Shown here one piece after another: positions 44,489 through 54,995 of a stretch of 64,000 nt of DNA. The notes beneath the pieces are model-generated. The model was not told where the DNA came from. It worked only from the letters and a program-made list of their open reading frames with translations, and ran no database searches. Each line of letters begins with the position of its first letter. Positions within the stretch are counted from its first letter, which is position 1. Position numbers and translations under genes: made by a program. Source of the stretch: Pseudoalteromonas aurantia 208 (lineage in GTDB: Bacteria > Pseudomonadota > Gammaproteobacteria > Enterobacterales > Alteromonadaceae); contig NZ_AQGV01000011.1 in the NCBI RefSeq assembly GCF_014858725.1, forward strand, positions 186,001 to 250,000, read 5' to 3'.

Positions 44489-46432
44489 TTAATCTCGTTT
44501 TTTAAACCTTCTCGTTGTTTCGAACGCGTGTAATTGGCCATAGTACATAGCCATATAACCGTATTTAAAGGTATAAATATCCCCTTCTATTTTGAGTAGT
44601 TTGATATTTCTGACTCTAGGGACACCGTACTTTTCTGTAGCAAATGCATGACATTCATCAAAATCACGGGATTCAATCTCTTGACAAAACCTCTGTCTGA
44701 TAAATGTGTAACTGCCATCTTCTTCTATTTTGAAAATATCACTTTCTAATGGTACAAATATGTCAGGCTGTAGGTAATAGACTGCTTTTTCAGTGCCTAA
44801 ATACATATTGTCAGGAGGCGAAAATGGATAGGAATAGGTAAGGTGTGTGTATGAACCTATATAATCACTTGAAGTAAAAGTTGTATCGAGCTCATAGTGA
44901 ACAAAACCCTTATTATCATACGCTTTGTTACTGTCTTGAGCGGTTAGTTGCATGCTCATGAAGGCTTTGCCTGAGGGGGATGTGTATAGTTTGTATTTAT
45001 GAAGGGTTTCACCGAATGTTAGGCTGAGTTCGGAACCGCTTTGTGAATAATGAAAAGTACGTATTTCATCAAGTGATTTATCGGCGGTAGAGAGTGTAAC
45101 GGTACCTGTACTATCGTCAGTAAGGGTAAACTCTATTCCCCCTTTATAATTATAATCACCGAGTGTCCACTTTAGTTGGTTAGGTGCAATTTTACCCGCA
45201 TATGTTTTTCCCGCTTGCAGTGGCGTGGTAAATCCGCTTAATACATCTATCGGGTATGCAATGAGGTCTGACTGAGGAATTAACAGTTCAGATAAAGTAG
45301 ACTTCCATTCTGGGCTCGCGTCAATATCGACTCCTTGTGTAATGAGTTGATACGTGTAACTAGATTCAATAATTAGATGATCTTGTATTTTACCAAGTAT
45401 CTTTAGGGTGTCGTATTGTATTGCAAATTCTAATCTTACATCTGGGTAACGATAATAAGTGAAACTTTGATTGATTGTTTGTTCTTCAGGGGTAAATTTA
45501 CCTGAACGATTATTATACGTACCGATTACTGAGTTTATATCGTAGTGAATGTTAGCAGGGTCAGTTGATGAGTAATGTTTGGGCATAAGTGAGCGGGCGC
45601 TCAATGTAGCAAGGCGCTTATCATTACTGTTAAGATTAATAATATCTGCGTGTACCCCTGACTCAGGTGTTCTTGCGTACACTTTTTCACCTGACACAGG
45701 CGATGTTTTACGCAGCATATAGGTTTGTGTGTCATTATTGTCGGTTGAAAGTACAACATAAAGTTTCTCTGGGGACTTAGCGAGAATTTTTAATCCATTG
45801 TATTGCTCAAGGTCACAATCGTACTTACATCCATACTGGTACATATTGAGTTTATCTAAGTAGTCACTGTTGTATTCAAAGCGACTGAGAGCACCGTTGT
45901 TAATTAATAGGCCTTGTTCTTTCTGGTTGAAAATTAATCCGAGATGTTGTTGTTTGTCTTCCCATGCGCCTGTAAGTTCTGCCGCGGAAATATCAATAGG
46001 CGCCCACGCTTGGGGATTATCGAGGACATTCACGGTGAACTCATAAGAGGTTGAAGCTTTACCATCAGACACACTGATGGGGTACGTGTGGGTCTCGATA
46101 TCTAAAAAGTCTGGCGATACGCTGAGTTTTACTTGGTTATTTTCTAGGGTATACGTAAGCCAGTCAGGTTGGTTTTCGATACTGATAGAGAGTGGATCAT
46201 TCTCTTTATCTTGCGCGTTTAACACGAGGTCGTATTGTGACTTGGCCTTCGCATCAAGGGTGAAAATACCGCTTAACGTTGGGGCGGTATTAACCGGAAC
46301 TTGTGGTGTGCTGGTTCCGCCATTTGATGACGTATTATTTGATGAAGCAATGCTTGATGAGTCGTTATTTGATGAGCCACCACATGCGCTCAATGCTAAG
46401 CATCCTGCTAGTATGAGTAATTTCTGTTTCAC
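44489..46432 (-). CDS. Large hypothetical lipoprotein with cadherin-like domain
   Basis: I prefer the GTG at 46432 (AGGA six nt upstream; V-K-Q-K-L-L) over the ATG at 46447, whose ribosome site would be too close. The signal peptide ends ALSAC, followed by GGSSNN and a Ser/Asn-rich linker. A cadherin-like/Ig-fold domain lies at about residues 45-140 (NTAPTLSGIF, VSVSDGKASTSYEFTVNV). The remaining 500 residues form beta-rich repeats, possibly internally repeated, which I do not recognise. Probably outer-membrane anchored, facing out. Confidence 0.75.
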   Translation of the reverse strand: MKQKLLILAGCLALSACGGSSNNDSSSIASSNNTSSNGGTSTPQVPVNTAPTLSGIFTLDAKAKSQYDLVLNAQDKENDPLSISIENQPDWLTYTLENNQVKLSVSPDFLDIETHTYPISVSDGKASTSYEFTVNVLDNPQAWAPIDISAAELTGAWEDKQQHLGLIFNQKEQGLLINNGALSRFEYNSDYLDKLNMYQYGCKYDCDLEQYNGLKILAKSPEKLYVVLSTDNNDTQTYMLRKTSPVSGEKVYARTPESGVHADIINLNSNDKRLATLSARSLMPKHYSSTDPANIHYDINSVIGTYNNRSGKFTPEEQTINQSFTYYRYPDVRLEFAIQYDTLKILGKIQDHLIIESSYTYQLITQGVDIDASPEWKSTLSELLIPQSDLIAYPIDVLSGFTTPLQAGKTYAGKIAPNQLKWTLGDYNYKGGIEFTLTDDSTGTVTLSTADKSLDEIRTFHYSQSGSELSLTFGETLHKYKLYTSPSGKAFMSMQLTAQDSNKAYDNKGFVHYELDTTFTSSDYIGSYTHLTYSYPFSPPDNMYLGTEKAVYYLQPDIFVPLESDIFKIEEDGSYTFIRQRFCQEIESRDFDECHAFATEKYGVPRVRNIKLLKIEGDIYTFKYGYMAMYYGQLHAFETTRRFKKRD

Positions 46433-46632
46433 GGTAATTCCTGACATCCTGTTTTTAAAAGTGGACGGAATATACCATAATACGGGATGGTTTTGTTTGT
46501 TTTTTAGGTAACTTAAACAGTGGTGAGAGGCTCACTAAGTTGTTTAACGTTGGTTGCATACAGGCAGTGTGTAGTCGGCGTATAATTTACGGTAATCGCC
46601 GATGGTATTAGAAATAGAAGGAACATAGGAGT

Positions 46633-47472
46633 ATGTCAGAGTTAATCATTCGTACCATGTTGCCGCATGAGCTAAAAGTGGCCATAGAGTGGGCCCGCAT
46701 TGAAGGGTGGAACCCTGGGCTTGAGGATGCGACATTATTTTACCAAGCAGACCCTGAAGGGTTTTTTGTAGCAGAGCTTGCGGGTGACATTGTTGCAGTT
46801 GGCAGTGCGGTCAGATATGACACGCATTTTGCTTTTTGTGGGCTTTATATCGTCGCACCAGAGCATCGTGGAAAAGGGTATGGGTTAGCTCTAACCAAAC
46901 ATAGACTAGCGTACTGTGGTAAGCGGAATATCGGCATTGATGGGGTATTAGAAAACGTCGAAATATATCAGCGTGTGGGGTATCAGCCTTATTATCAAAA
47001 TAAACGGTTTCAAAAGTGTGCCACTGCCCACGATGTATCATCCACTATCCAAGATGTGACGGTACAGCATATCGATGCCGTCATCGCTTATGATAAGCAA
47101 TGTTTTCCAGCCAAGCGAGACATGTTTTTAAAAGGGTGGTTACAGCAAAAAAATGGCAAGGCACTCTGCGTGATAGAAAATGGCCAAGTTCGAGGGTATG
47201 CAGTAAGGCGACAATGCGTTGAAGGGTATAAAGTAGGGCCATTGTTTGCAGATTCGAAAGCGGTGGCCACACAGTTACTGGGTGCTTTGCAGCAGGATAT
47301 TATCGGTGAGATTATCATTTTAGACGTACCGGAAAATAACCCTCTTGCGATTGAATTAGCGATTGGTGAGCATATGGAAGTAGTGTTTGCGACATCTCGT
47401 ATGTATCAACACGGGCTACCTGATATAGCACATCATAAAATCTACGGTATTACCACGTTTGAGCTGGGGTAA
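46633..47472 (+). CDS. GNAT-family N-acetyltransferase
   Basis: A 279-residue protein with an N-terminal GNAT domain (about 1-135). The acetyl-CoA loop reads LYIVAPEHRGKGYGLALTKHRL and the core ends VEIYQRVGYQPYY. A second, divergent GNAT-like half (about 140-279) is known from other two-domain members such as the YitH/Eis-like group. The substrate is unknown. Monocistronic and convergent with the next gene. Confidence 0.85.
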   Translation: MSELIIRTMLPHELKVAIEWARIEGWNPGLEDATLFYQADPEGFFVAELAGDIVAVGSAVRYDTHFAFCGLYIVAPEHRGKGYGLALTKHRLAYCGKRNIGIDGVLENVEIYQRVGYQPYYQNKRFQKCATAHDVSSTIQDVTVQHIDAVIAYDKQCFPAKRDMFLKGWLQQKNGKALCVIENGQVRGYAVRRQCVEGYKVGPLFADSKAVATQLLGALQQDIIGEIIILDVPENNPLAIELAIGEHMEVVFATSRMYQHGLPDIAHHKIYGITTFELG

Positions 47473-47525
47473 TGGATAGATAAATATGATTCTTTGAAAT
47501 TAAGAAATTGATTACTTCTATAGCA

Positions 47526-47571
47526 AAGCCCTCAATTGAGAATGGTCGTTACCAGTATCAACAGAGGGCTT
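47526..47571. terminator. Bidirectional terminator between convergent genes
   Basis: AAGCCCTC (47526-47533) pairs with GAGGGCTT (47564-47571) around a 30-nt loop, between stops at 47472 and 47658. Moderate because of the long loop. Confidence 0.5.
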
Positions 47572-47657
47572 CGTTTGTATATACCATATAAGAGATATGA
47601 TTGACTCATTGCAACATTGATTAGAGTGAGTATTTGTCATTACTCGCAATATGCTGC

Positions 47658-49481
47658 TTAGCGCCAAAATATTAGCGGATATTGTTCCCACCAAATAACT
47701 ATCAGGCAAAATTGTAATGCACTGATGATGGCAATTAATTCAATTACTTCCCAGCGGTTTTGTCTAATTTTTGCAATCTGATGAAACATACTATAGCCCA
47801 GCGTGATGGGTAAAATGGTTGATACCACGATCAGTGACATACTGGCAATATTGAGCATACCAAACTCTAAAAATGATTGGTTGAGGTAAAAATACACGGG
47901 GATTGAAAACAGTAATACATTGATAAACGCCAGATGAGTCCTTTTTAGCGGATGTGACATAAACAGCTTTACGCAGCCAATAATAATAAACAATAGCAAC
48001 CCAAATATCCCAACAACCATGCTTACCCAATAAGGTAAAAGGGTTGTTACAGGCACTTTTTTAAATGTTTTTAAGCCATTACTCATGAAGAACTCATCGT
48101 CATTCTTAGCATAAACAACGTGTGATGCTTGGGTTCTGCCTGCTTGTTGATATAAATTATTACCAATATAACTTAAGCGTATTGGCGAGCTTTGCAATGA
48201 GTTGATCACCATATGTTGTTCAGAAGCAGTAACCCAAATAAAATTAAACAGCTTATCGATAAATGCAAATTCAGCCATATTATTAGGTGCTAAAATATAG
48301 AAGCCGTCCACATCGGTATTGTGTTGCAGCTCAGGTTTTGGCTCTGGTAATTTGGCCGATTTAAGTTTCAAGTATTGTATAAACAAAGCGTTGAACTGTT
48401 CAGTGTTGGCGGTTTCGCTGTCGGTGTTAATCGAATAGAAAAAACCTTTTTGCTCATTGAGATAAAGACAAATATAAGCTTTAAATCCAAAGGTTCCACC
48501 GGGGTGGCACATGCCCACTGCATCATGTCTATCGCGCGTGGCGAAGGCGAGCCCGTGGCCCATGGGTAACCCTGCTTTTTTAGCATCCGTGTTATCGGCA
48601 ATGGCAAGTAGTGCCATTAAATCTGCCTGAATAAATGCTTCACCCTTGTGCTGTCCGTTGCTTAAAATAAATGCCATAAATTTTGCCATATCAGGGGCGG
48701 TAGTCGTGAATTGACCCGCGGCTCTTAAGTACATAGGTACCGCTTTTTGCATCACTGCGTTTTCATGATAACCCATGGCTAATAATGGGTCTTTGCGAGG
48801 TCCACTTTGACTAATAAATTCGAAGGTGCTGTCATGCATATCTAAGGGGTGCAATAAGCGACTATCTAAATAAGCTTCATAGCGCTGTTGTGTCACCGCT
48901 TCAATAATCATAGCAAGCAGCGCATAGCCCATATTTGAGTATGAATACTGAGTGCCTGGCTGAGTTCTTATGGTTAGTAAGTCGTGCTGATTTTTAGAAA
49001 AAGCAACTTCCAGCGGTATATCCGGTGTTGGGGTGGTACTTAAAAATTGCCGCATTTTGATGTTATCTAAGCCAGCTGTATGTTCAAGCAAGTGTTTAAC
49101 GCGAATAGGGGTATTGGCTGACCATGGGTTATTTAATTGCAGCTGAGATAAATAGGGCGTGACTTCTGACTCTAATGTTATTGCACCTGTTGATATTAAA
49201 CGTAGAACCCCCATCGCCAGCACCGTTTTTGAGACAGACCCAACGTGCATCTTTTGTGCGTTTTTCATGGGTAATTGTTTTGCAATATTGGCTTGCCCCG
49301 TGCTACCAACATAACTTTGATTACCGTCAATAACCGACCAGGTTATACCGGCTAATTGCTCTTCGCTAAGCACGCGTTCAATGTGTTTTTCAAGCTGTTC
49401 AATTTCAGTTGCATGGACGATATTCATTATCAGTATTGCTAGGCAGAGCATCGCAGTGTGTAATAGAGGTTTAATGTGCAT
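47658..49481 (-). CDS. Serine hydrolase with C-terminal membrane domain
   Basis: From ATG 49481 (AGGA ribosome site; MHIKPLLHTAMLCLAILIMNIVHA is a signal peptide) this gives 607 residues. The beta-lactamase-family domain has S82-V-S-K85 and the YSN motif (QYSYSNMGYALL), with HPGGTFG later. A beta-sandwich-like part follows, and four hydrophobic segments at the C-terminus (about residues 475-600) anchor it. The layout matches membrane-tailed penicillin-binding-like peptidases. It starts 50 bp after the DJ-1/PfpI gene on the same strand, a probable operon. Confidence 0.85.
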   Translation of the reverse strand: MHIKPLLHTAMLCLAILIMNIVHATEIEQLEKHIERVLSEEQLAGITWSVIDGNQSYVGSTGQANIAKQLPMKNAQKMHVGSVSKTVLAMGVLRLISTGAITLESEVTPYLSQLQLNNPWSANTPIRVKHLLEHTAGLDNIKMRQFLSTTPTPDIPLEVAFSKNQHDLLTIRTQPGTQYSYSNMGYALLAMIIEAVTQQRYEAYLDSRLLHPLDMHDSTFEFISQSGPRKDPLLAMGYHENAVMQKAVPMYLRAAGQFTTTAPDMAKFMAFILSNGQHKGEAFIQADLMALLAIADNTDAKKAGLPMGHGLAFATRDRHDAVGMCHPGGTFGFKAYICLYLNEQKGFFYSINTDSETANTEQFNALFIQYLKLKSAKLPEPKPELQHNTDVDGFYILAPNNMAEFAFIDKLFNFIWVTASEQHMVINSLQSSPIRLSYIGNNLYQQAGRTQASHVVYAKNDDEFFMSNGLKTFKKVPVTTLLPYWVSMVVGIFGLLLFIIIGCVKLFMSHPLKRTHLAFINVLLFSIPVYFYLNQSFLEFGMLNIASMSLIVVSTILPITLGYSMFHQIAKIRQNRWEVIELIAIISALQFCLIVIWWEQYPLIFWR

Positions 49482-49531
49482 GAAAGTCCTAGTCTTTTGC
49501 GGTGTATAACAAATTACCACCGCCTATTTTT

Positions 49532-50605
49532 TTAATTTAATTGTTTAAGCTGATTAGCCAAGCTGAAGATATCAATGCCTTTGCTTATATCTAATTGCAT
49601 GAATGCAAGGACGCCGTGCATTACAATCAGAATGCGTTGGTATGCCTGAGGCTGTTGTTTTAGTGCTTGTTTTGCTGCTTCAAAGCCATGTTCGTCATAG
49701 GTTAATAGCAATGCAACTGCATACTCTTCAGGGGTCCGTTGTCTGGTTTTGGGTTCATACCCTAGCTCTGCAATTACTTTTTCCGCGAGCGTCCAAACTG
49801 ACCACGGGTTCTGGCCGGTAATGAGTTTACCATCTTGAGTTACTTTTTCTAAGTAGGTTGTACCTGCTTGAAATTGCGCGCCTTGTGCGATGAGTTTGTC
49901 TTGTAGTAAAAATGGAAAGATTTGCTTTGCATCAGGAATGAGGAATAGCTCTTCTTCATTGGTGAAGGCACTGACATTTTTATTACTCAGTAGCATGTCA
50001 CCGTTGTCGAGCTGCACGTTCACGAGTGCCGCAGGGCCATGACATACCGCACTGACGACTTTATTGTTTTGGTATAAGGTTTTTGCAATATTTTGTATAT
50101 GGGGGTTGTTTGGGAAGTCAAACATGGTGCCTTTGCCGCCGACGAAGTACACAGCTTCATAGTCATCTGGGTTGATGTTTGCTAACGGGATGGAGTTGGC
50201 GACTTGTTGTTGAATGGTTTCATTATTTAAAAACGCATAGTCATATGCGCCCATATCTTCGCCATCGATGACAACAGGTGGTTTGCCGCCTTTAGGGCTG
50301 GCAATATCAACCGTAAAGCCATTGGCAATAAAGACCCAATAAGCACGAGCAAGTTCGGTATGCTCATAGCCTGTTTCTTTATCTTCGGCCATTTTATCAA
50401 CGCTTGTGACCACCGCGAGGATTTTCCCTCTGGGTGCGGGAATATCGTCAGTTAAGTAGGGGAAGTCACTCATTTGAGATTCTTTTAAGGCAAGAAAGTG
50501 GGCTTTTTCAGGCAATAAGCTTTTAACCCAGCCTTTGGCGCCATAACCGAGCCCAACCACTAAAAGTGTAAGCGTGACGAGTGTAAAGATAATTTTTTTC
50601 AGCAT
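49532..50605 (-). CDS. DJ-1/PfpI-family protein with N-terminal membrane anchor
   Basis: From ATG 50605 (MLKKIIFTLVTLTLLVVGLGYGAKG, one anchor helix) 357 residues; a longer frame to 50734 has no ribosome site. The DJ-1/PfpI domain has the nucleophile elbow AVCHGPAALV (C188-H189) and the glutamate in EHTELARAYW, as in Hsp31-like chaperones and glyoxalases. A C-terminal helical extension of about 90 residues is not typical. It may handle methylglyoxal or damaged proteins at the inner-membrane face. First gene of an operon with the serine hydrolase. Confidence 0.85.
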   Translation of the reverse strand: MLKKIIFTLVTLTLLVVGLGYGAKGWVKSLLPEKAHFLALKESQMSDFPYLTDDIPAPRGKILAVVTSVDKMAEDKETGYEHTELARAYWVFIANGFTVDIASPKGGKPPVVIDGEDMGAYDYAFLNNETIQQQVANSIPLANINPDDYEAVYFVGGKGTMFDFPNNPHIQNIAKTLYQNNKVVSAVCHGPAALVNVQLDNGDMLLSNKNVSAFTNEEELFLIPDAKQIFPFLLQDKLIAQGAQFQAGTTYLEKVTQDGKLITGQNPWSVWTLAEKVIAELGYEPKTRQRTPEEYAVALLLTYDEHGFEAAKQALKQQPQAYQRILIVMHGVLAFMQLDISKGIDIFSLANQLKQLN

Positions 50606-50891
50606 AACAGTAACCCAATTAATAATGTGGCAACGAGCATAAATAAGGCGGTGTGAAATTTGTGTGAAGTTCGCTTTCATAGGGGAAATAAATTTTGCGA
50701 GATAAATATCGCGTCGATGACTTAAAAGTGACAAAGCACCGCATTGAGGTTGGTTACAGCAAATTATGCGCAGCCATATAGTTTGGGGGTCGTGCCATGG
50801 AATGTTAACTCATGTCGTTTTTTTTGTTTTTTTTTGTTAATGTTTACTCGCTGGCGGTTGGTCAGCGTTTAGATTAACAAGGACTGATTAA

Positions 50892-51656
50892 ATGAAAACA
50901 ATGATGTTATTTATCGCGCTACTGTATAGCGCAACGGGCTTGGCTGCACTTGAAAAAAAAGGACTGTTTTTTCAATCTCAAGGCTATGAGGTTAATATCG
51001 GTTTTGAAGGCAGTTATACCGATACCACAGCGGTGGCCTTTTATATTGAATGTGTAGCAGAGCACAGCTGTTCTTCAGCGGCGTTTACTGAAAGAGTGTT
51101 GTACGATTTTTTCAGTACACTAAAGCATGGTGGCTTGTACGAATATGTGTGGGACAGTGATGACCCATGTGTGGAACCAGTGGATAGTTGTGGTTCAACT
51201 GAAGTTGGTAAAGGCAATAAAAAGGAAAATGTAAAAGAGTCGCTAGAACGACAAATTAATTTTGTTGGCAAGCAAACCAAAGTCGAGTCATCTGCGATCA
51301 CTGAATTGGTGAAGTATGCGCAGTCATTGGCAAATTTAACACCAAACCAACGCCCGACGAATACGCCGGTGTATCGTATCGTTACAACCAAGCGAGTGGG
51401 AGATCAGGTTAAGCCTATATTAATGTGTAAAGTTACCGAATCATCGTGTGAAATACAAAACAATGTAACCTTTGTTCACTATGATAATGATTCAATTGGT
51501 GTGTCATTTGACTACAACAGTGGCTGGGGAGAGGACCGAGAAATTAGAGATAGCATTGATACTTTTCTTGAGCGTTTTTCATACCATTGTCAAATGACTT
51601 ATACAGGTCAGGCTGGCAGCTTAGTGGGTCAATATGTGTGTTACCTTGCACCTTAA
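50892..51656 (+). CDS. Hypothetical secreted protein
   Basis: A 254-residue protein with a signal peptide (MKTMMLFIALLYSATGLA). The mature part has many cysteines (IECVAEHSC, DDPCVEPVDSCG, LMCKVTESSC, YHC, YVC), likely in disulfides. I recognise no family. It is monocistronic, between the DJ-1/PfpI and surface-protein genes. Confidence 0.7.
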   Translation: MKTMMLFIALLYSATGLAALEKKGLFFQSQGYEVNIGFEGSYTDTTAVAFYIECVAEHSCSSAAFTERVLYDFFSTLKHGGLYEYVWDSDDPCVEPVDSCGSTEVGKGNKKENVKESLERQINFVGKQTKVESSAITELVKYAQSLANLTPNQRPTNTPVYRIVTTKRVGDQVKPILMCKVTESSCEIQNNVTFVHYDNDSIGVSFDYNSGWGEDREIRDSIDTFLERFSYHCQMTYTGQAGSLVGQYVCYLAP

Positions 51657-51761
51657 ATAGAGTAAGATGCACAGCATATGTATTGCTGTTAATGATTTAA
51701 TTTATTGATAAAAAGCCAAAAAGTCGTGTGATTTACTTTTTGGCTTTGACTGAATTAAGTG

Positions 51762-53729
51762 TTATCGAACATAAATATATGTTGTGTTATCAACAACATA
51801 GGTGGTTATGTTGGTGTCTTTATACACGTCGCCCGTGTAGTTATAAATGTTGTGGTAATTGAGCATTGAATAATCAGTGCCAACGCCGCTGCACCCTGAT
51901 GTTTCGTGCCAAAATAAGCGAAATTGATGTTCACCGGTTTTATTGGGCAGTCGGCCGAGTGTGTCTGCCAAAGGAATACAATTGGCATTTTTAAGGGTAC
52001 TGATATCCGCCAAGGCATAAATTCCCACATCGTTCATGCTTAACAGCAGTTCTTGGCTGTTATTTTTCAGGTATTGCCACTGGGCATCGCCTAAATGGTA
52101 GTTGTCATCAAACGAGGTTATATTCGCTGTTTCAGTAAACAACACGTCAAAGTCATTAATATGGTCATATGCTTTTCCTGGTACGTACCTAATCCCAACC
52201 AAAGTCCAGCCTCCGCCTTTTAAATCCATGTCACAGTAAGTGGTAAATGCCGGCAGCCCGCCAGCACCGTCAGGGTCCATGTGAAAATACCCCGAAGCGG
52301 CACTGCTATTATTGGCTTGTATTGATTGACACGTTGTACCTTGGCTGACTGGCGGCGTGGTGTGCTCTTCAACAAAAAAGCCGTAATACTCCATTTCATC
52401 AATTTGGGTATAGTCTGTGGAGCCGTGTGTTGTTAAGGTCAGTAACCTGAAATACTTACCGAATGCCGCACGGTTTAAGGTCACATTAGCGGTGCCTTTT
52501 TCCATGGTAATGTGTTCATGGTCGACAAAGTTCACGCCATCGTCTGAAACTTGAAAAATAACGTCTTTGGGGGTTCTTGGGCTCGACTCTGCAAAATGCG
52601 TGGTAACCTGAGTTTTAAACCCTGTAATAACGGTTTTTTTGCCAAAGTTGACCTGTAGCCATTCGTCAGAGGGGGTTGGGCCGAGCCAAATACCATGGGT
52701 AATAAGGTTACCTGCATGGGGATTGATTTTGGCATTGGGGTCGGTGTAATAAAGGTGCCCATCAAACGCGCCAGCTGGGCTGAAAGCGTTGACTGTGCCA
52801 CTGGCTCTATAGCTGTTGGGTAATAATGCATTGGTATGCACTAAAGCAATGTTATCACCCTCGCCAGTAGTTTGCCCTGGCAGTGTGGGTCGTGAAGCAT
52901 CGACATTTTGCATATCGCAAAAGTATTGCTGAGCAGCTTCGCCACCAGGACCATCGGCGTCAATTAAGTAAATGTTACTTGGCGCATTCGGGTTTTGGGC
53001 TAAAATACTCGCGCAGCTAATTCCATCACTTGGGAAAACTTGTTTATTTAAGGTGGTTAGCTGTGCTAACAATGTGTTGTATTTAGTCAGTAAGTCGGTA
53101 TTAACAGCATCGACATATTGTTTGGTAACAAGGTGGTTTGGCAAGGTTGGTGTATCAGCGATAGCGTTGCCAATGACTTCTAAGGCCGCACTGGGAGAGG
53201 TTGTACCTACGCCTACTTTAACGTTGGTAGAGACGGTATTTGCGCCATCGTTCCAGTGAGTTGTCCCGGGCACGCCTTGAACCCCCTGTATTCCTTGAAT
53301 GCCCTGTACTCCTTGAGTGCCAGGTATGCCGATTGGGCCTATATCTCCGGTTTCTCCTTGAATGCCTTGGACGCCTTGAGTGCCTTGTATCCCCTGCACA
53401 CCTTGAATGCCTTGTTCACCTTGAGCCCCTTTAAACTCAGCCCAGAGGTTGCCGTCACAAATAAACACTTTACGCTCTAATTTGCTGTAATAAATAGAGC
53501 CTTCATGAATAGAAGTACAGTTAATAGGCTCTGATGCACTCGGAACAAGTCTTATTGCGCCTGCTACTTCAACATTAGAATTGAAGTAATGAGGGAATAG
53601 GCTAGGGGTACTCGTCGGGTCGTTAGGGTCAGTGGCAGCTAAAAATTCATTTAAGTTAGCGGCGTTGTCGTTGTCTAAGTCTAACAGTGCATCATTGGCG
53701 TCAGTCGGATTTAAACCGCCAAGTATCAC
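51762..53729 (-). CDS. Collagen-like/discoidin/fibrinogen-like surface protein, C-terminal part of a split gene
   Basis: A 655-residue frame without a proper start. In order: a calcium-type acidic linker ([19 protein letters not shown]), a collagen-like Gly-x-y stretch (about residues 105-155, many GIQGVQ repeats), a trimerising-type linker and a first fibrinogen-like start (CASILAQN...YFCDM). A discoidin (F5/8C)-like domain ([17 protein letters not shown]...[11 protein letters not shown]) and a second fibrinogen-like part (CQSIQANN...[11 protein letters not shown]) follow. Read with the ORF at 53701-54324 as one ancestral protein of about 860 residues. Probably an extracellular carbohydrate-binding protein. 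Confidence 0.75.
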   Translation of the reverse strand: MILGGLNPTDANDALLDLDNDNAANLNEFLAATDPNDPTSTPSLFPHYFNSNVEVAGAIRLVPSASEPINCTSIHEGSIYYSKLERKVFICDGNLWAEFKGAQGEQGIQGVQGIQGTQGVQGIQGETGDIGPIGIPGTQGVQGIQGIQGVQGVPGTTHWNDGANTVSTNVKVGVGTTSPSAALEVIGNAIADTPTLPNHLVTKQYVDAVNTDLLTKYNTLLAQLTTLNKQVFPSDGISCASILAQNPNAPSNIYLIDADGPGGEAAQQYFCDMQNVDASRPTLPGQTTGEGDNIALVHTNALLPNSYRASGTVNAFSPAGAFDGHLYYTDPNAKINPHAGNLITHGIWLGPTPSDEWLQVNFGKKTVITGFKTQVTTHFAESSPRTPKDVIFQVSDDGVNFVDHEHITMEKGTANVTLNRAAFGKYFRLLTLTTHGSTDYTQIDEMEYYGFFVEEHTTPPVSQGTTCQSIQANNSSAASGYFHMDPDGAGGLPAFTTYCDMDLKGGGWTLVGIRYVPGKAYDHINDFDVLFTETANITSFDDNYHLGDAQWQYLKNNSQELLLSMNDVGIYALADISTLKNANCIPLADTLGRLPNKTGEHQFRLFWHETSGCSGVGTDYSMLNYHNIYNYTGDVYKDTNITTYVVDNTTYIYVR

Positions 53730-54324
53730 TCATACCATCGTTGTCACTGTCGCGCTGTTTTGGTGCGACATGAACAGAGACATCATCAAAGTCAATGATG
53801 CTAAGTTGCGTATCAGAGTTCTGCAGCTCTAGAATGATGTTGGCGCCTGAATCAATAAGTGCTTGATGGCCCGCGTTGGGTGAAAATTGCGCTGAAACTT
53901 GAACAAAATTGCCTTTGATAAGCTCAGTTGAGGGGGTCATATCGATAAACTGGTCGTTAATACGCAGCCCCAATTTATAGTGATAAGCATCATTATCATG
54001 ACGCCAACCTACTTTTACATGAATGGTATATTGCTGCTCTAAATCAAGCGGTTGACCAAGATCTTGTGAAATGCTTGCGCCTGCTGATGCAAAAGCGATG
54101 TTATGTAACAGCGCATGACTCTCGTATTGGCTGGCTGTGGGGTTGAAAATGCCGGCCCCATTTGATGATGAAAATTGCCAGTTATCAGCTGTATGGCTTT
54201 GTGAGTTTTCGGTTAATGTATTGCCATCAAAACTACCGTTGTTTATTAACTCTTGTGCATATATACCAGTAGATACCGTGCTAAGCGCAATTGCAATCCA
54301 ATTTGCGACGACGTTTTTTTTCAT
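53701..54324 (-). CDS. N-terminal part of the split collagen-like surface protein
   Basis: A 207-residue frame with a signal peptide (ending TGIYA), a carbohydrate-binding-like beta-sandwich (about 28-185, [35 protein letters not shown]), then [11 protein letters not shown], the start of a TSP3-type calcium linker. It breaks off in RFKSD*. The other frame continues [18 protein letters not shown], the usual continuation of such a linker. A small net deletion at about 53715-53725 therefore splits one gene; the product made now is a short secreted lectin-like domain. Confidence 0.7.
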   Translation of the reverse strand: MKKNVVANWIAIALSTVSTGIYAQELINNGSFDGNTLTENSQSHTADNWQFSSSNGAGIFNPTASQYESHALLHNIAFASAGASISQDLGQPLDLEQQYTIHVKVGWRHDNDAYHYKLGLRINDQFIDMTPSTELIKGNFVQVSAQFSPNAGHQALIDSGANIILELQNSDTQLSIIDFDDVSVHVAPKQRDSDNDGMSDTWRFKSD

Positions 54325-54597
54325 AACTATTTGTTCCCTTATTAGCGTGTAAAATCAATAGAATTATATTGAAAAAGGGCATGATAGATAGCATGAAAAA
54401 GTATGGTTTATTCTAGCTGCCCGTATATAGGAAAATAAAGGTAGAGCGGCTATATATTATAATGAAAGGCCTGTTTTATTTAATAAAGCCGTGGAGCAAG
54501 CAATTCGCTTGATTAACGAGTAGCGCGCAATTGTTACTCGCTTAGGCGGTAAAAACTGATTAAAATAACATTAAATTTCTTACAATAGTGATAGTGT

Positions 54598-54933
54598 ATG
54601 TCGTTACCTGCTTGTCCTAGCTGTGCATCTGAGTATGTATATCAAGATCAATCTAATTTAGTTTGCCCGGAATGTGCCTATGAGTGGAACCCTGAAGAAA
54701 AGCGGGCTGAGGAAACAATAACCGCAAAAGATGCCAATGGAACGGTGTTGGTTGACGGTGATAAAGTGACGGTAATCAAAGATCTTAAAATAAAAGCGAG
54801 TTCTCAGGTTATCAAAATTGGTACTAAAGCGCTTGTTAGGCGAATTAAAGATGCCAAAGATCATCAGCTAGACTGTAAAGTGGATGGTGTTGGTGAAATG
54901 ATGCTCACGGCAAAGTTTGTGAAAAAGGCTTAA
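54598..54933 (+). CDS. yjdM: Zinc-ribbon protein YjdM (PhnA)
   Basis: A 111-residue protein of the YjdM/PhnA family. The N-terminal zinc ribbon has CPSC and CPEC pairs (about residues 6-26). The C-terminal SH3-like part has DANGTVLVDGDKVTVIKDLKIKASSQVIKIGTKALVRRI. It is cytoplasmic, conserved and of unknown function despite its old link to phosphonates. Monocistronic. Confidence 0.93.
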   Translation: MSLPACPSCASEYVYQDQSNLVCPECAYEWNPEEKRAEETITAKDANGTVLVDGDKVTVIKDLKIKASSQVIKIGTKALVRRIKDAKDHQLDCKVDGVGEMMLTAKFVKKA

Positions 54934-54995
54934 ACGCAATGAAGAGTTTAAGCAGTGATAATAAGCTAACTGTTTTAGCTCCCTCTCATAGGTCT

